DNA from: Planctomycetota bacterium
GTDB lineage: Bacteria; Planctomycetota; GCA-002687715
NCBI GenBank assembly: GCA_002683135.1
Contig: NYSS01000018.1
Span: 3,806-40,045, forward strand
Direction of reading: 5' to 3'
DNA: 36,240 bases
Of this stretch, positions 25,028-33,111 are shown piece after piece (position 1 is the stretch's first letter; every line of letters begins with the position of its first letter). Both the position numbers and the translations under genes were made by a program. The notes under the pieces are model-generated. The model was given only the letters and a program-made list of their open reading frames with translations. It was not told where the DNA came from and ran no database searches.

Positions 25028-25878
25028 GAGATGTAGGCGGCGAGCGCCTCCTGCCAGGGTCGCATGTGATCACCAATGGTGCGCTCGAGCACCTGGTTTC
25101 TCAACGCTGAGTTCCTCGGACGAGGCGCCGGCGTCGGATAATCCGCGGTCGCGATGGCATCCACGGGCGTGTTCGACCCGGCCAGACGCAGCGCCTCACG
25201 GGCAAGCCCGCACCACGTGGTGGTCCCCCGGTTCGCGGCGTGGACCGTCCCCAAGATGCCCGCATCCATGATCCTCGACATCGCCTCCGCCGCGTCCCGC
25301 GCGTAGGTTGGCGTCCCCCGCTGATCATCGACGACGCCGAGTCGTTCGCGCTCGCCAGCGAGCCTCAGCATCGTGCCGACGAAGTTCCCCCCATCCTCAC
25401 CGAAGAGCCACGCGATCCGAACGATGGCATGGGCATCGGGCAAGACCTCACGCACGCGGCGCTCCCCCGCCTCCTTACTCTTCGCATACACGCCTTCGGC
25501 CCCGGTCGGATCGTCCTCGACATAAGCGTCAGCCTTGTCACCTCGAAACACGAAGTCAGTGCTGACATGCAACAGACGTCCACCGGTCCCGCTGAGTGCG
25601 CTCGCTAGATTGCCGGGGCCCACCGTGTTGACCGCATGCGCGGTCTCCGCGGCCGCCTCCGCACCGTCGACGGCCGTGTACGCGGCCGCGTTGACGATCC
25701 AGTCCGGTTGCACCGCCTCGACCATCGCCACCACATCCTCGGCCGCAGTGATGTCGAGGGCCCGGATTCCGGGCTGCTCCATCAGCTCCGTCGCCACCAC
25801 AGCGTGGCGTGAGGCCAGGAGTTCGTGAAGTCGACGTCCGAGCATCCCACGGGCACCGCACAGCAGGATCTGAGCCAT
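25024..25878 (-). CDS. rfbD: dTDP-4-dehydrorhamnose reductase
   Basis: 284 residues from the ATG at 25878 (MAQILLCGARGMLGRRL), which has GGGGG just upstream. Another ATG at 25905 would add nine atypical residues. The SDR fold shows GARGMLGR, NAAAYTAVDGAE, HVSTDFVFRGDK, the YAKSKEAGE motif with catalytic Tyr and Lys, and a C-terminal RPRNSALRN. It reduces dTDP-4-keto-L-rhamnose with NAD(P)H, the last step of dTDP-rhamnose synthesis. The 3,5-epimerase gene rfbC is not in the window. It is divergent from ppdK across 143 bp. Confidence 0.95.
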   Translation of the reverse strand: MAQILLCGARGMLGRRLHELLASRHAVVATELMEQPGIRALDITAAEDVVAMVEAVQPDWIVNAAAYTAVDGAEAAAETAHAVNTVGPGNLASALSGTGGRLLHVSTDFVFRGDKADAYVEDDPTGAEGVYAKSKEAGERRVREVLPDAHAIVRIAWLFGEDGGNFVGTMLRLAGERERLGVVDDQRGTPTYARDAAEAMSRIMDAGILGTVHAANRGTTTWCGLAREALRLAGSNTPVDAIATADYPTPAPRPRNSALRNQVLERTIGDHMRPWQEALAAYIS

Positions 25879-25915
25879 GCCCCCATGCTGCCACGCCGAC
25901 GCCACGTTTTAAGCA

Positions 25916-25944
25916 GTGACCGCAAGTTGGCCCGCGACCATAAG
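25916..25944 (+). promoter_or_regulatory. Possible ppdK promoter
   Basis: GTGACC (25916-25921), a 17-bp spacer and CATAAG (25939-25944) give four of six matches to each sigma-70 box, facing ppdK. It is the best candidate in the 143-bp divergent region but is far from certain. No equally good promoter for rfbD was seen on the other strand. Confidence 0.3.
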
Positions 25945-26021
25945 TTTGGGATCTTGGGGGGCTCCCAGGATGCGGAAAGGTCACTTTTCGACCTCGCCGT
26001 CCAGGGGGCAGGGAGAATCGG

Positions 26022-28694
26022 ATGAGTCGCAAGTGGGTGTATGGCTTCAGCGAAGGCCAGTCTGACTGGAAGGACCTGCTCGGAGGAAAAGGGGCAAATC
26101 TGGCGGAGATGACCAATCTCGGCCTGCCCATTCCTGCGGGTTTCACCATCACCACAGAGGCCTGCAACGCCTATTTGGGTGGTGGCAATTCCCTCCCCGA
26201 TGGGCTGTGGGACCAGGTTCTCGAAGCGATGAATGCGATCGAGGGTGACAAGAAACTCGGCAGCACAGAGAACCCGCTGCTCGTCTCGGTGCGCTCAGGC
26301 GCCAAGTTCTCGATGCCAGGAATGATGGACACGGTCCTGAACCTAGGCCTCAACAAGAAGACCGCGGCCGCCCTCGGCGCCCTCACAGGCAACCCCCGCT
26401 TCGCAATGGACTCGCTGCGCCGCCTGATCCAGCTCTACGCCAAGATCGTCATGAATGTGCCGGCCGAGCTCTTTGAGGACGCCTTGATGGACGCCTGCGC
26501 AAGCGCCGACGTCGCGGAGGAGACCGATCTCACCGCAGAACAGCTCGAAGGGGTCGCCGACCGCTATCGCGAAATCGTCAGGGAAGAGACCGGCCAGGAG
26601 TTCCCCGAAGACCCATACGAGCAGCTCCGCCTCGCCATCACCGCCGTATTCGGGAGCTGGAACGGACGCCGCGCGCGCGACTACCGGCGAGTCAACAGCA
26701 TCGCAGACGACCTCGGGACGGCCGTAAATGTCCAGGCCATGGTGTTCGGCAACATGGGCGAAGACAGCGGCACGGGCGTGGCCTTCACCCGCAACCCGGC
26801 GACCGGCGAGCCCGGCCTGTTCGGCGAGTTCCTGTTGAACGCTCAAGGCGAAGACGTCGTCGCCGGTATCCGCACACCCAACCCGATCAAGGCCCTACAG
26901 GAGCAGATGCCCGGCATCTACGACGAATTCGCGAGCATCGCAGACAAGCTGGAGGCGCGCTTCAGCGACATGCAGGATATGGAGTTCACCATCGAACGTG
27001 GCACGCTCTACATGCTGCAGACGCGCGTCGGCAAGCGCACCGGTGGCGCCGCGGTGCGCATAGCCGTCGACATGGTCGCGGAAGGCCGCATCACCAAGGA
27101 GGAAGCGGTCAGCCGAGTCGACGCCGAGTCACTCGACCAGCTCCTCCACCCCATGATCGACCCGCAAGCGAACGTGGCCAAGCTGGCGAAGGGGCTCCCC
27201 GCGAGCCCGGGCGCCGCGTCAGGGGAGATCTGCCTCGATCCGGACGACGCCGAAGATGCGGCCCGCGAAGGGCGGCAGGTCCTGCTGGTCCGCACGGAGA
27301 CGGCCCCCGAGGACTTCCACGGCATGGTCGCCGCTTCGGGGATCCTCACCTCTCGCGGCGGCATGACGTCACACGCAGCGGTCGTCGCCCGCGGAATGGG
27401 CAAGTCCTGCGTCTGCGGCGCCGGCGAGATCCGAGTCGACTACGCGGCCGAGACCGTGACCATCGGCAAGCGGACCTTCAACAAGGGTGACTGGCTCACC
27501 ATCGACGGCTCTTCGGGCCGAGTCTACGACGGCAAGGTCCCGACCCTCGAGCCCGAGCTCAAGGGCGAGTTCCAGACCCTCATGGAGTGGGCTGACGCCG
27601 CCCGCACGACGCAGGTCCGCACCAATTGCGACGATCCGGAGGGCGCGCGCACGGCCCTCAAGTTCGGCGCCGAGGGCATCGGCCTCTGTCGTACGGAGCA
27701 CATGTTCTTCGAAGGGGATCGCATCAAGGCGATGCGCGAGATGATCGTCGCGGAGACGACAGAGGAACGCGAGCGAGCGCTCGCCAAGCTCGAGCCGCTC
27801 CAGGAGGAGGACTTCTTCGGCATCTTCAAGGCCATGGACGGCAACCCGGTCACCATCCGGACGCTCGATCCGCCGCTGCACGAGTTCCTTCCGCACGAGG
27901 ACGCCGAGATCGAGTCCCTCGCCGCCGAGGTCGGGATCGCCTTCCCCGCCCTGAAGGCACGCATCGCCGCCCTCCGTGAAGCCAACCCGATGCTCGGCTT
28001 CCGCGGTTGCCGCCTCGGCTTGCTCTACCCCGAGATCACGAGCATGCAGGCCCGCTCCATCATCAAGGCGGCGCTCCGAGCCAAAGCCGACGGCGCCACC
28101 GTGCTCCCGGAGATCATGATCCCCCTCGTGTCCGACGTCGCCGAGCTGCGCGAGCAGGTTCGGGTCGTCCGCGAGGCCGCGACCGCCGCCATGGAGGAAC
28201 AAGGAGAAACCGTCGACTACATGGTCGGCACCATGATCGAGCTCCCGCGGGCGGCACTCCTCGCCGACGAGATCGCGGAGATCGCGGAGTTCTTCTCCTT
28301 CGGCACGAACGACCTGACACAGACCGCCTTCGGCCTGAGCCGCGACGACAGCGGGACCTTCCTCCCTCAGTACCTGCAGAACCGCTGGTTCGACTCGGAC
28401 CCGTTCCAGGTCCTGGACCAGAGGGGAGTCGGGAAACTCGTGGAGATGGGGACGCGCCTCGGGCGCAGCACCCGGAAGGACCTCAAGGTCGGCATCTGCG
28501 GCGAACATGGTGGCGAACCCTCGTCGGTCAAGTTCTGCATCCAGACGGGGCTGAACTACGTCTCCTGCTCTCCGTACCGCGTCCCGATCGCGCGCCTGGC
28601 TGCAGCCCAGCAGGCCATAGCCGACAAGCAGGCGAGTCCGGCGGGAAATGACTCAGCCGGTCCGGCCGAAAAATCGGCCGCGGCCGGCGCGTAA
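26022..28694 (+). CDS. ppdK: Pyruvate, phosphate dikinase
   Basis: 890 residues, usual for bacterial PPDK. It interconverts pyruvate, ATP and phosphate with phosphoenolpyruvate, AMP and pyrophosphate in the cytoplasm. The N-terminal nucleotide-binding part has LLGGKGANLAEMTNLGLPIP and SVRSGAKFSMPGMMDTVLNL. The swivelling phospho-His domain has SRGGMTSHAAVVARGMGKSC, with catalytic His451 and the regulatory Thr449 two residues before it. The PEP-binding barrel has the general-acid Cys826 in GICGEHGGEP. The last ~22 residues are a low-complexity Ala/Ser-rich tail. GGGAG precedes the ATG. The neighbouring convergent gene encodes the bifunctional regulator that acts on Thr449, which makes the assignment secure. 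Confidence 0.98.
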   Translation: MSRKWVYGFSEGQSDWKDLLGGKGANLAEMTNLGLPIPAGFTITTEACNAYLGGGNSLPDGLWDQVLEAMNAIEGDKKLGSTENPLLVSVRSGAKFSMPGMMDTVLNLGLNKKTAAALGALTGNPRFAMDSLRRLIQLYAKIVMNVPAELFEDALMDACASADVAEETDLTAEQLEGVADRYREIVREETGQEFPEDPYEQLRLAITAVFGSWNGRRARDYRRVNSIADDLGTAVNVQAMVFGNMGEDSGTGVAFTRNPATGEPGLFGEFLLNAQGEDVVAGIRTPNPIKALQEQMPGIYDEFASIADKLEARFSDMQDMEFTIERGTLYMLQTRVGKRTGGAAVRIAVDMVAEGRITKEEAVSRVDAESLDQLLHPMIDPQANVAKLAKGLPASPGAASGEICLDPDDAEDAAREGRQVLLVRTETAPEDFHGMVAASGILTSRGGMTSHAAVVARGMGKSCVCGAGEIRVDYAAETVTIGKRTFNKGDWLTIDGSSGRVYDGKVPTLEPELKGEFQTLMEWADAARTTQVRTNCDDPEGARTALKFGAEGIGLCRTEHMFFEGDRIKAMREMIVAETTEERERALAKLEPLQEEDFFGIFKAMDGNPVTIRTLDPPLHEFLPHEDAEIESLAAEVGIAFPALKARIAALREANPMLGFRGCRLGLLYPEITSMQARSIIKAALRAKADGATVLPEIMIPLVSDVAELREQVRVVREAATAAMEEQGETVDYMVGTMIELPRAALLADEIAEIAEFFSFGTNDLTQTAFGLSRDDSGTFLPQYLQNRWFDSDPFQVLDQRGVGKLVEMGTRLGRSTRKDLKVGICGEHGGEPSSVKFCIQTGLNYVSCSPYRVPIARLAAAQQAIADKQASPAGNDSAGPAEKSAAAGA
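28663..28680. terminator. Hairpin in the 3' end of ppdK
   Basis: CGGCCGA-AAAA-TCGGCCG is a perfect 7-bp stem with a 4-base loop, inside the last codons of ppdK, and it could help end transcription between the convergent ppdK and PDRP genes. There is no U-tract, so it may equally be a chance product of the Ala/Ser-rich tail. Confidence 0.3.
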
Positions 28695-28738
28695 TCCAGC
28701 CTCCGGCCTCTCACGCCACCCAGGCAGCTCCGGGCTCT

Positions 28739-29590
28739 CTACCCCTGCCGCTGACGGTGCCGCCGCACCATCGCGATGACCTCGGTCGCGGTTTCTTCAA
28801 CCGATTTGTTGGTCACGTTCACGATCGGCCAGCGATTGCGGACGTAGAGACGCTTGGCCTCGAGCAGCTCTTCGTGGATGCGCTCGTGATCGTTGTAGCC
28901 GCGGCCCACCTGGTGCCCGAGGCGGCGCAGCCGGGCGGTCCGAACCTTGACGAGTTGATTGGGGTCCATGGTCAGAGCGACGATACGTTCGCGGGACACC
29001 TTGGCGAGCTCGGAGGGCGCGTCGATACCGACCACGATCGGGACATTGGCGACACGCCAGCCGCGATAGGCCAGGAAGATCGACAGCGGTGTCTTGCATG
29101 TCCGGGAGACGCCAACGATGACGATATCCGCCATCCCCAGGTCCTCCGGACGCAGACCGTCATCGTGCTTCACCGTGTAATCGACAGCCTCGATACGCTT
29201 GTAGTATTCCTCGTCGAGCTGCCGAAACAGCCCCGGCTGCGCCGTCGGCGCCACGTTGAACTTGCCTGACAAGCGCTTCAACAGGGGCCCCATGAGGTCG
29301 ATGGTGTCGATCTGGTAGTGCCGCCCCTCCTCGTGGAGCACCTCCCGCAGCTCGCTGACCACGAGCGTATGGACGATGATCCCGCGTTCGCGGGCCGCAC
29401 GGGCCACGATGTGGCGGACCTCATCCTGGGAGTTCACGTGCGAGAACCGGACGATGCCCGCCACATGCGGTTCGAATTGAGCCAGTGCGGCCTGGACAAC
29501 CCGCTCGGCGGTGAGCCCGGTGGCATCGGACGCGACGAAGATCGTGTACTCACGCGTCGAGCCCTGAATCCGGATGGACTTCTCCTCCAT
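28739..29590 (-). CDS. PPDK regulatory protein (bifunctional Ser/Thr kinase and pyrophosphorylase, DUF299)
   Basis: 283 residues. The family uses ADP to phosphorylate a Thr of PPDK, inactivating it, and uses phosphate to reverse this. Visible family features: YTIFVASDATGLTAERVVQA near the N terminus, HTLVVSELREVL, a P-loop-like GVSRTCKTP (160-168) and MDPNQLVKVRTARL in the C-terminal half. The P-loop has Cys where Ser or Gly is commoner. The related regulator of PEP synthetase has the same fold, but the adjacent convergent ppdK (44-bp gap) settles the target. The gene is divergent from the DUF1579-like gene and no strong promoter is visible in that 115-bp gap. Confidence 0.94.
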   Translation of the reverse strand: MEEKSIRIQGSTREYTIFVASDATGLTAERVVQAALAQFEPHVAGIVRFSHVNSQDEVRHIVARAARERGIIVHTLVVSELREVLHEEGRHYQIDTIDLMGPLLKRLSGKFNVAPTAQPGLFRQLDEEYYKRIEAVDYTVKHDDGLRPEDLGMADIVIVGVSRTCKTPLSIFLAYRGWRVANVPIVVGIDAPSELAKVSRERIVALTMDPNQLVKVRTARLRRLGHQVGRGYNDHERIHEELLEAKRLYVRNRWPIVNVTNKSVEETATEVIAMVRRHRQRQG

Positions 29591-29705
29591 GGCATCTCAT
29601 CGTACCCACACACAGGCACGGGACCACCTGTAGGCCCGATCAGTCGGCGACCCTCCGCGCCTGGTGGGGTACTCTGGCTCTCTGGGCCTTCCTTGGAGAC
29701 CTGCC

Positions 29706-30305
29706 ATGACCCACTCGAGCAACCGCCCCTTGATCATCCCGGTCCTCGCCGGAGCCTTCGCCCTATTCACCGTGATGTCCGCAGCTGAAGCCGCCTCAGG
29801 CCAGTCGCCCCAGCAAGAGAAACCCAAGGCCACGGTGCACCACCAATACCTGAACGTCCTCGCCGGCGAATGGATCACCAAGAGCAGGCTGGTGAGCCCC
29901 GCCCAAAAACCGATCGAGACCACGGGGAAGGCGAGCATCCGCCCCGTCCTCGGCGGGCGGTTCGTCCTCGAGGAGCGCACGGGCAAGTTGCTCGGCAACG
30001 ACGCCAGCACCGTGCGGCTCTACGGATACAACACCAGCACCAAACGTTTCGAAGCCGTGATGGCCTATGCCGGATCGTCGGCGCTCACGACCTTCAGCGG
30101 CACGAGTACGGACGGTCGTACGCTGACGCTCTCCGGCGTGTCGACCGGCAAGAAGGGCAAAGCGAAGACCGAAATGGACATCTTCCTCGAGAATCCGGGC
30201 AGCTTCACCGTCACACTCCGGCAACCGGACAACGGCGACCTGGTCGTGACGACCGTCTACAAGCGCGCCCCCAAGGCTCCCGGGAAGGCCGCGCAGAAGA
30301 AGTAG
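29706..30305 (+). CDS. Secreted DUF1579-like protein
   Basis: 199 residues from the ATG at 29706, which has GGAG seven bases upstream. The N terminus is a Sec signal peptide (RPLIIPVLAGAFALFTVMSA, cleavage probably after AAEAA or so). The mature part opens HHQYLNVLAGEWITKSRL and continues with beta-rich segments (GRFVLEERTG, VRLYGYNTSTKRFEAVM), typical of the lipocalin-like DUF1579 family. It ends in a Lys/Ala-rich tail. The biochemical function of the family is unknown. It stands alone between the PPDK regulator and the nucleotide-sugar operon, on the opposite strand to both, with no evident link to either. Confidence 0.75.
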   Translation: MTHSSNRPLIIPVLAGAFALFTVMSAAEAASGQSPQQEKPKATVHHQYLNVLAGEWITKSRLVSPAQKPIETTGKASIRPVLGGRFVLEERTGKLLGNDASTVRLYGYNTSTKRFEAVMAYAGSSALTTFSGTSTDGRTLTLSGVSTGKKGKAKTEMDIFLENPGSFTVTLRQPDNGDLVVTTVYKRAPKAPGKAAQKK

Positions 30306-30335
30306 CCCGCGCGACCACGACCGGCGCCCCCGCCG

Positions 30336-31067
30336 TTAGTCCACGCGATTCGCGCCGCCCTCGTACACCATGTTGCTGGCGCGGTGGAGGGAACCGAAGG
30401 TCCCTGCGTCGGTCCACCAGCCATCGAGGATCTGGTAGCTCATGCGGCCCTCCCGGATGTAGGCGTTGTTTACATCCGTGATCTCGAGTTCCCCGCGCTC
30501 GGAAGGCTCGAGGTCCCGGATGATCTGGAACACCCAAGGGTCGTACATGTAGATGCCGATGACCGCCAGGTTGGTCTTGGGGTCCTTCGGCTTCTCGACG
30601 ATGCTGATGACCTGATCCCCGTCCAGCTCCGCGACTCCAAACCGCTCCGGGTCCGGGACCTCTTTGAGGAGGATCTTGGCGCCGCCGTCGCCGGCCCGGA
30701 AGTCGTCCGCGGCCTTCTTGATGTTCCGCTCGATGATGTTGTCGCCGAGCACGACGCAGATCTTCTCCCCTTCGGCGAAGTGCTCGGCCAACCCCAAGGC
30801 CTCCGCGATCCCGCCTTCGCCCTCCTGGTAGGTGTAGTTCAGGTGCTTCAACCCGAACTCCTTGCCGTTGCCCAGGAGCTTCAAGAAGTCACCGGCCGCG
30901 TTGCCTCCGGTGACCAACAGGATGTCATCGATGCCCGCGGCGACGAGACAGCGAATCGGATAGTGGATCATCGGTTTGTCCCAGACCGGGAGCAGGTGCT
31001 TGTTAGTCACCCGGGTCAGGGGATGGAGACGCGTGCCGAGTCCGCCGGCGAGAATGACGCCCTTCAT
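30336..31067 (-). CDS. RfbA-like sugar-phosphate nucleotidyltransferase (probable glucose-1-phosphate thymidylyltransferase)
   Basis: 243 residues, shorter than classical RfbA (about 290) because the C-terminal allosteric part is missing. The nucleotide-binding start is KGVILAGGLGTRLHPLTRVT, followed by NKHLLPVWDKPMIHYPI, VVLGDNII (metal site Asp), FGVAELDGDQVISIVEKPK and GELEITDVNNAYI. These fit the dTDP-glucose pyrophosphorylase group. It would supply dTDP-glucose to the rfbB-rfbD pair located 5 kb away. UDP-glucose or another NDP-sugar product cannot be excluded. It is the last gene of the glmS-led operon and its ATG overlaps the preceding stop (ATGA). Confidence 0.85.
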   Translation of the reverse strand: MKGVILAGGLGTRLHPLTRVTNKHLLPVWDKPMIHYPIRCLVAAGIDDILLVTGGNAAGDFLKLLGNGKEFGLKHLNYTYQEGEGGIAEALGLAEHFAEGEKICVVLGDNIIERNIKKAADDFRAGDGGAKILLKEVPDPERFGVAELDGDQVISIVEKPKDPKTNLAVIGIYMYDPWVFQIIRDLEPSERGELEITDVNNAYIREGRMSYQILDGWWTDAGTFGSLHRASNMVYEGGANRVD

Positions 31068-32005
31068 GTGGCTTGCCTCGCTGTCCGAAACCAGTCGACG
31101 GTGAGCTTTAGCCCAGCTGACAGGTCCACCGTCGGTTCAAAACCAAGGACCCGTTGCGCCAGGGAGATGTCGGCCTGTGAGTCCCTCACGTCGCCGGCGC
31201 GCACCCCCTCGTGGATCGGGGCGGCCTCCTTGCCGCACACCTCGCAGATCTTGTTCAGGACCTCGAGGAGCGTTGTGCGTGACCCGTTCCCGATGTTGAC
31301 CACGTGCCCCGCTGCGTTCGCCGCGTCAGCCGCGAGCAGGTTGGCACCGATCACGTTCTGGACGAACGTAAAGTCCCGGCTCTGCCCCCCGTCTCCGTAG
31401 ATGACGGGCTGATTCCCCGCGATGACCGCCTCGATGAAACGCGGGATCACGGCCGCGTAAGCGGAATCCGGTCGCTGCCGAGGGCCGAAGACGTTGAAGT
31501 AGCGCAACCCCACGCACTCGAGCCCCATGCTCGCGCTGAAGACCCTGCAGAGGTTCTCTCCGTAGACCTTGTCCGCGGCATATGGCGAGAGGGGATTCTG
31601 CGGCATGCCCTCGTGCTTCGGCAGGGTCGGCGTGTCGCCGTAGGCGCTCGAAGACGCTGCGAACACGACCCGACGTACCCCAGCCTCCTTGGCCGCGAGC
31701 ATGACGTGAAGCGTCCCCATGGCGTTGACATGGAAAGACGTCAGCGGGTCCTCAACGCTGCGTGGCACCGATGGCATGGCGCCCTGGTGGAACACCACCT
31801 CAACCCCGTCGACCGCCTGCGCGACATCATCCCTGTCGCGCAGATCGCCCTCGATAATCCGGATGTCGTCCGCGACCTCGTCGAGGTTGGCCCGGACCCC
31901 GGTCGAGAAGTTGTCGAGCACGCGAACGTCCGCGCCACGGCCGACCAGGGCGTGGACAAGATTAGAGCCGATGAACCCCGCTCCTCCGGTCACCAGGCAC
32001 TTCAT
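31064..32005 (-). CDS. NAD-dependent UDP-sugar epimerase (GalE/WbpP-like extended SDR)
   Basis: 313 residues. It carries the NAD-binding TGGAGFIGSNLV (6-17), HQGAMPSVPRSVEDP, the catalytic SSSAYG and YAADK (Tyr-x-x-x-Lys), and RYFNVFGPRQRPDSAYAAVI. This combination resembles UDP-GlcNAc or UDP-glucose 4-epimerases of the WbpP/TviC branch, which invert C4 of UDP-hexoses or UDP-hexosaminuronic acids. The exact substrate is not determined. It is coupled by 4-base overlaps to the 2-epimerase gene before it and the nucleotidyltransferase after it. Confidence 0.88.
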   Translation of the reverse strand: MKCLVTGGAGFIGSNLVHALVGRGADVRVLDNFSTGVRANLDEVADDIRIIEGDLRDRDDVAQAVDGVEVVFHQGAMPSVPRSVEDPLTSFHVNAMGTLHVMLAAKEAGVRRVVFAASSSAYGDTPTLPKHEGMPQNPLSPYAADKVYGENLCRVFSASMGLECVGLRYFNVFGPRQRPDSAYAAVIPRFIEAVIAGNQPVIYGDGGQSRDFTFVQNVIGANLLAADAANAAGHVVNIGNGSRTTLLEVLNKICEVCGKEAAPIHEGVRAGDVRDSQADISLAQRVLGFEPTVDLSAGLKLTVDWFRTARQAT

Positions 32006-33111
32006 GACGCCCTCCCGTAGCGGTCCATCAGGGTCTCCGCGATCCGTTCGGCGGCCCGGCCATCCCAGAGATCGGGCGCTGCCACCGGCTGGACATCCCC
32101 ATCAAGGATCGCCGCGGCCTCCCGCCCGATGGCTTCAGGGTCGCTCCCCACCAACTTGTTCATCCCAATTTCGATCGTCACCGGCCGCTCCGTGTTCTCG
32201 CGCAAGGTGAGACACGGTACGCCGAGGATACACGCTTCCTCCTGGATCCCGCCCGAATCCGTGAGGATCAGGGAGGCGCCCTCCATGAGACGCAGGAAGT
32301 CGATATAGCCCAGCGGGTCACAGGCGATGAAACCACCGTCAGCGCGCGCTCGAAACCCAGCCGCCGCCATCCGCTCAGCGGTCCTCGGGTGGACGGGAAA
32401 CACCAGGGGCAGCCGCGCGGATATCTCCCGCAGGGCGCCCATGATTCCCCCCAGGGTTTGCGGGTCATCCACGTTGGACGGACGGTGGAGCGTCACCACT
32501 CCATACCCCTTCTCCTCGACCCCCACGCGGGTGAGGACATCGCTCTGGCGAGCCCGCTCCCGATGCCCCAGCAGGGTATCGATCATCACATTGCCGACGA
32601 GGAAGGTGCGATCCGCGTCCACCCCCTCCCTGGCGAGGTGCTCCATGCCCGACGGCTCGGTCACGAACAAGCTGTCGGAGATCGCGTCCGTCAGGATGCG
32701 GTTCACCTCCTCCGGCATCGAACGGTCAAAGGACCGCAGACCGGCCTCGACATGGGCCACCGGGATGCCGCGCTTGACCGCCACGAGCGCGCACGCGATG
32801 GTCGAATTCACGTCACCCACTACGCAGACGACGTCACAAGGGTCCTCATCGAGCAGCTCCTCGAAGCCGACCATGATCTCCGCCGTCTGCCGGGCGTGGG
32901 TCGAGGACCCGACGCCTAGATTGCGCCACGGCTCGGGGATCCCAAGCTCCGTGAAGAAGAGATCGGACATGTTCTTGTCGTAGTGCTGTCCCGTGTGAAC
33001 GATTCGGTGCCGCACGCCCTCAATCGCGCCCAGGGCGCGCGCGAGCGGCGCGATCTTCATGAAATTCGGGCGCGCCCCAGCGACGCTAATCACGTCCAGG
33101 CGGGCCGTCAT
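32002..33111 (-). CDS. wecB: UDP-N-acetylglucosamine 2-epimerase (non-hydrolysing)
   Basis: 369 residues from the ATG at 33111, which overlaps the preceding stop (ATGA); an ATG at 33132 is less likely. GT-B-like fold with VAGARPNFMKIAPL and HTGQHYDKNMSDLFF at the N terminus, then VVGDVNSTIACALVAV, HVEAGLRSFDRSMPEEVNR, TLHRPSNVD and DSGGIQEEACILGVPCLTLR. It interconverts UDP-GlcNAc and UDP-ManNAc. A WbpI-type enzyme acting on diacetamido uronic acids is an alternative, since a 6-dehydrogenase lies in the same operon. The product enters exopolysaccharide or O-antigen synthesis. Confidence 0.92.
   Translation of the reverse strand: MTARLDVISVAGARPNFMKIAPLARALGAIEGVRHRIVHTGQHYDKNMSDLFFTELGIPEPWRNLGVGSSTHARQTAEIMVGFEELLDEDPCDVVCVVGDVNSTIACALVAVKRGIPVAHVEAGLRSFDRSMPEEVNRILTDAISDSLFVTEPSGMEHLAREGVDADRTFLVGNVMIDTLLGHRERARQSDVLTRVGVEEKGYGVVTLHRPSNVDDPQTLGGIMGALREISARLPLVFPVHPRTAERMAAAGFRARADGGFIACDPLGYIDFLRLMEGASLILTDSGGIQEEACILGVPCLTLRENTERPVTIEIGMNKLVGSDPEAIGREAAAILDGDVQPVAAPDLWDGRAAERIAETLMDRYGRAS

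Noticed and set aside
27369-28508. Long - strand open frame inside ppdK (379 codons)
   Set aside because: Antisense shadow of a highly conserved enzyme; the translation is rich in Leu, Gly, Glu and Arg and has no family signature.
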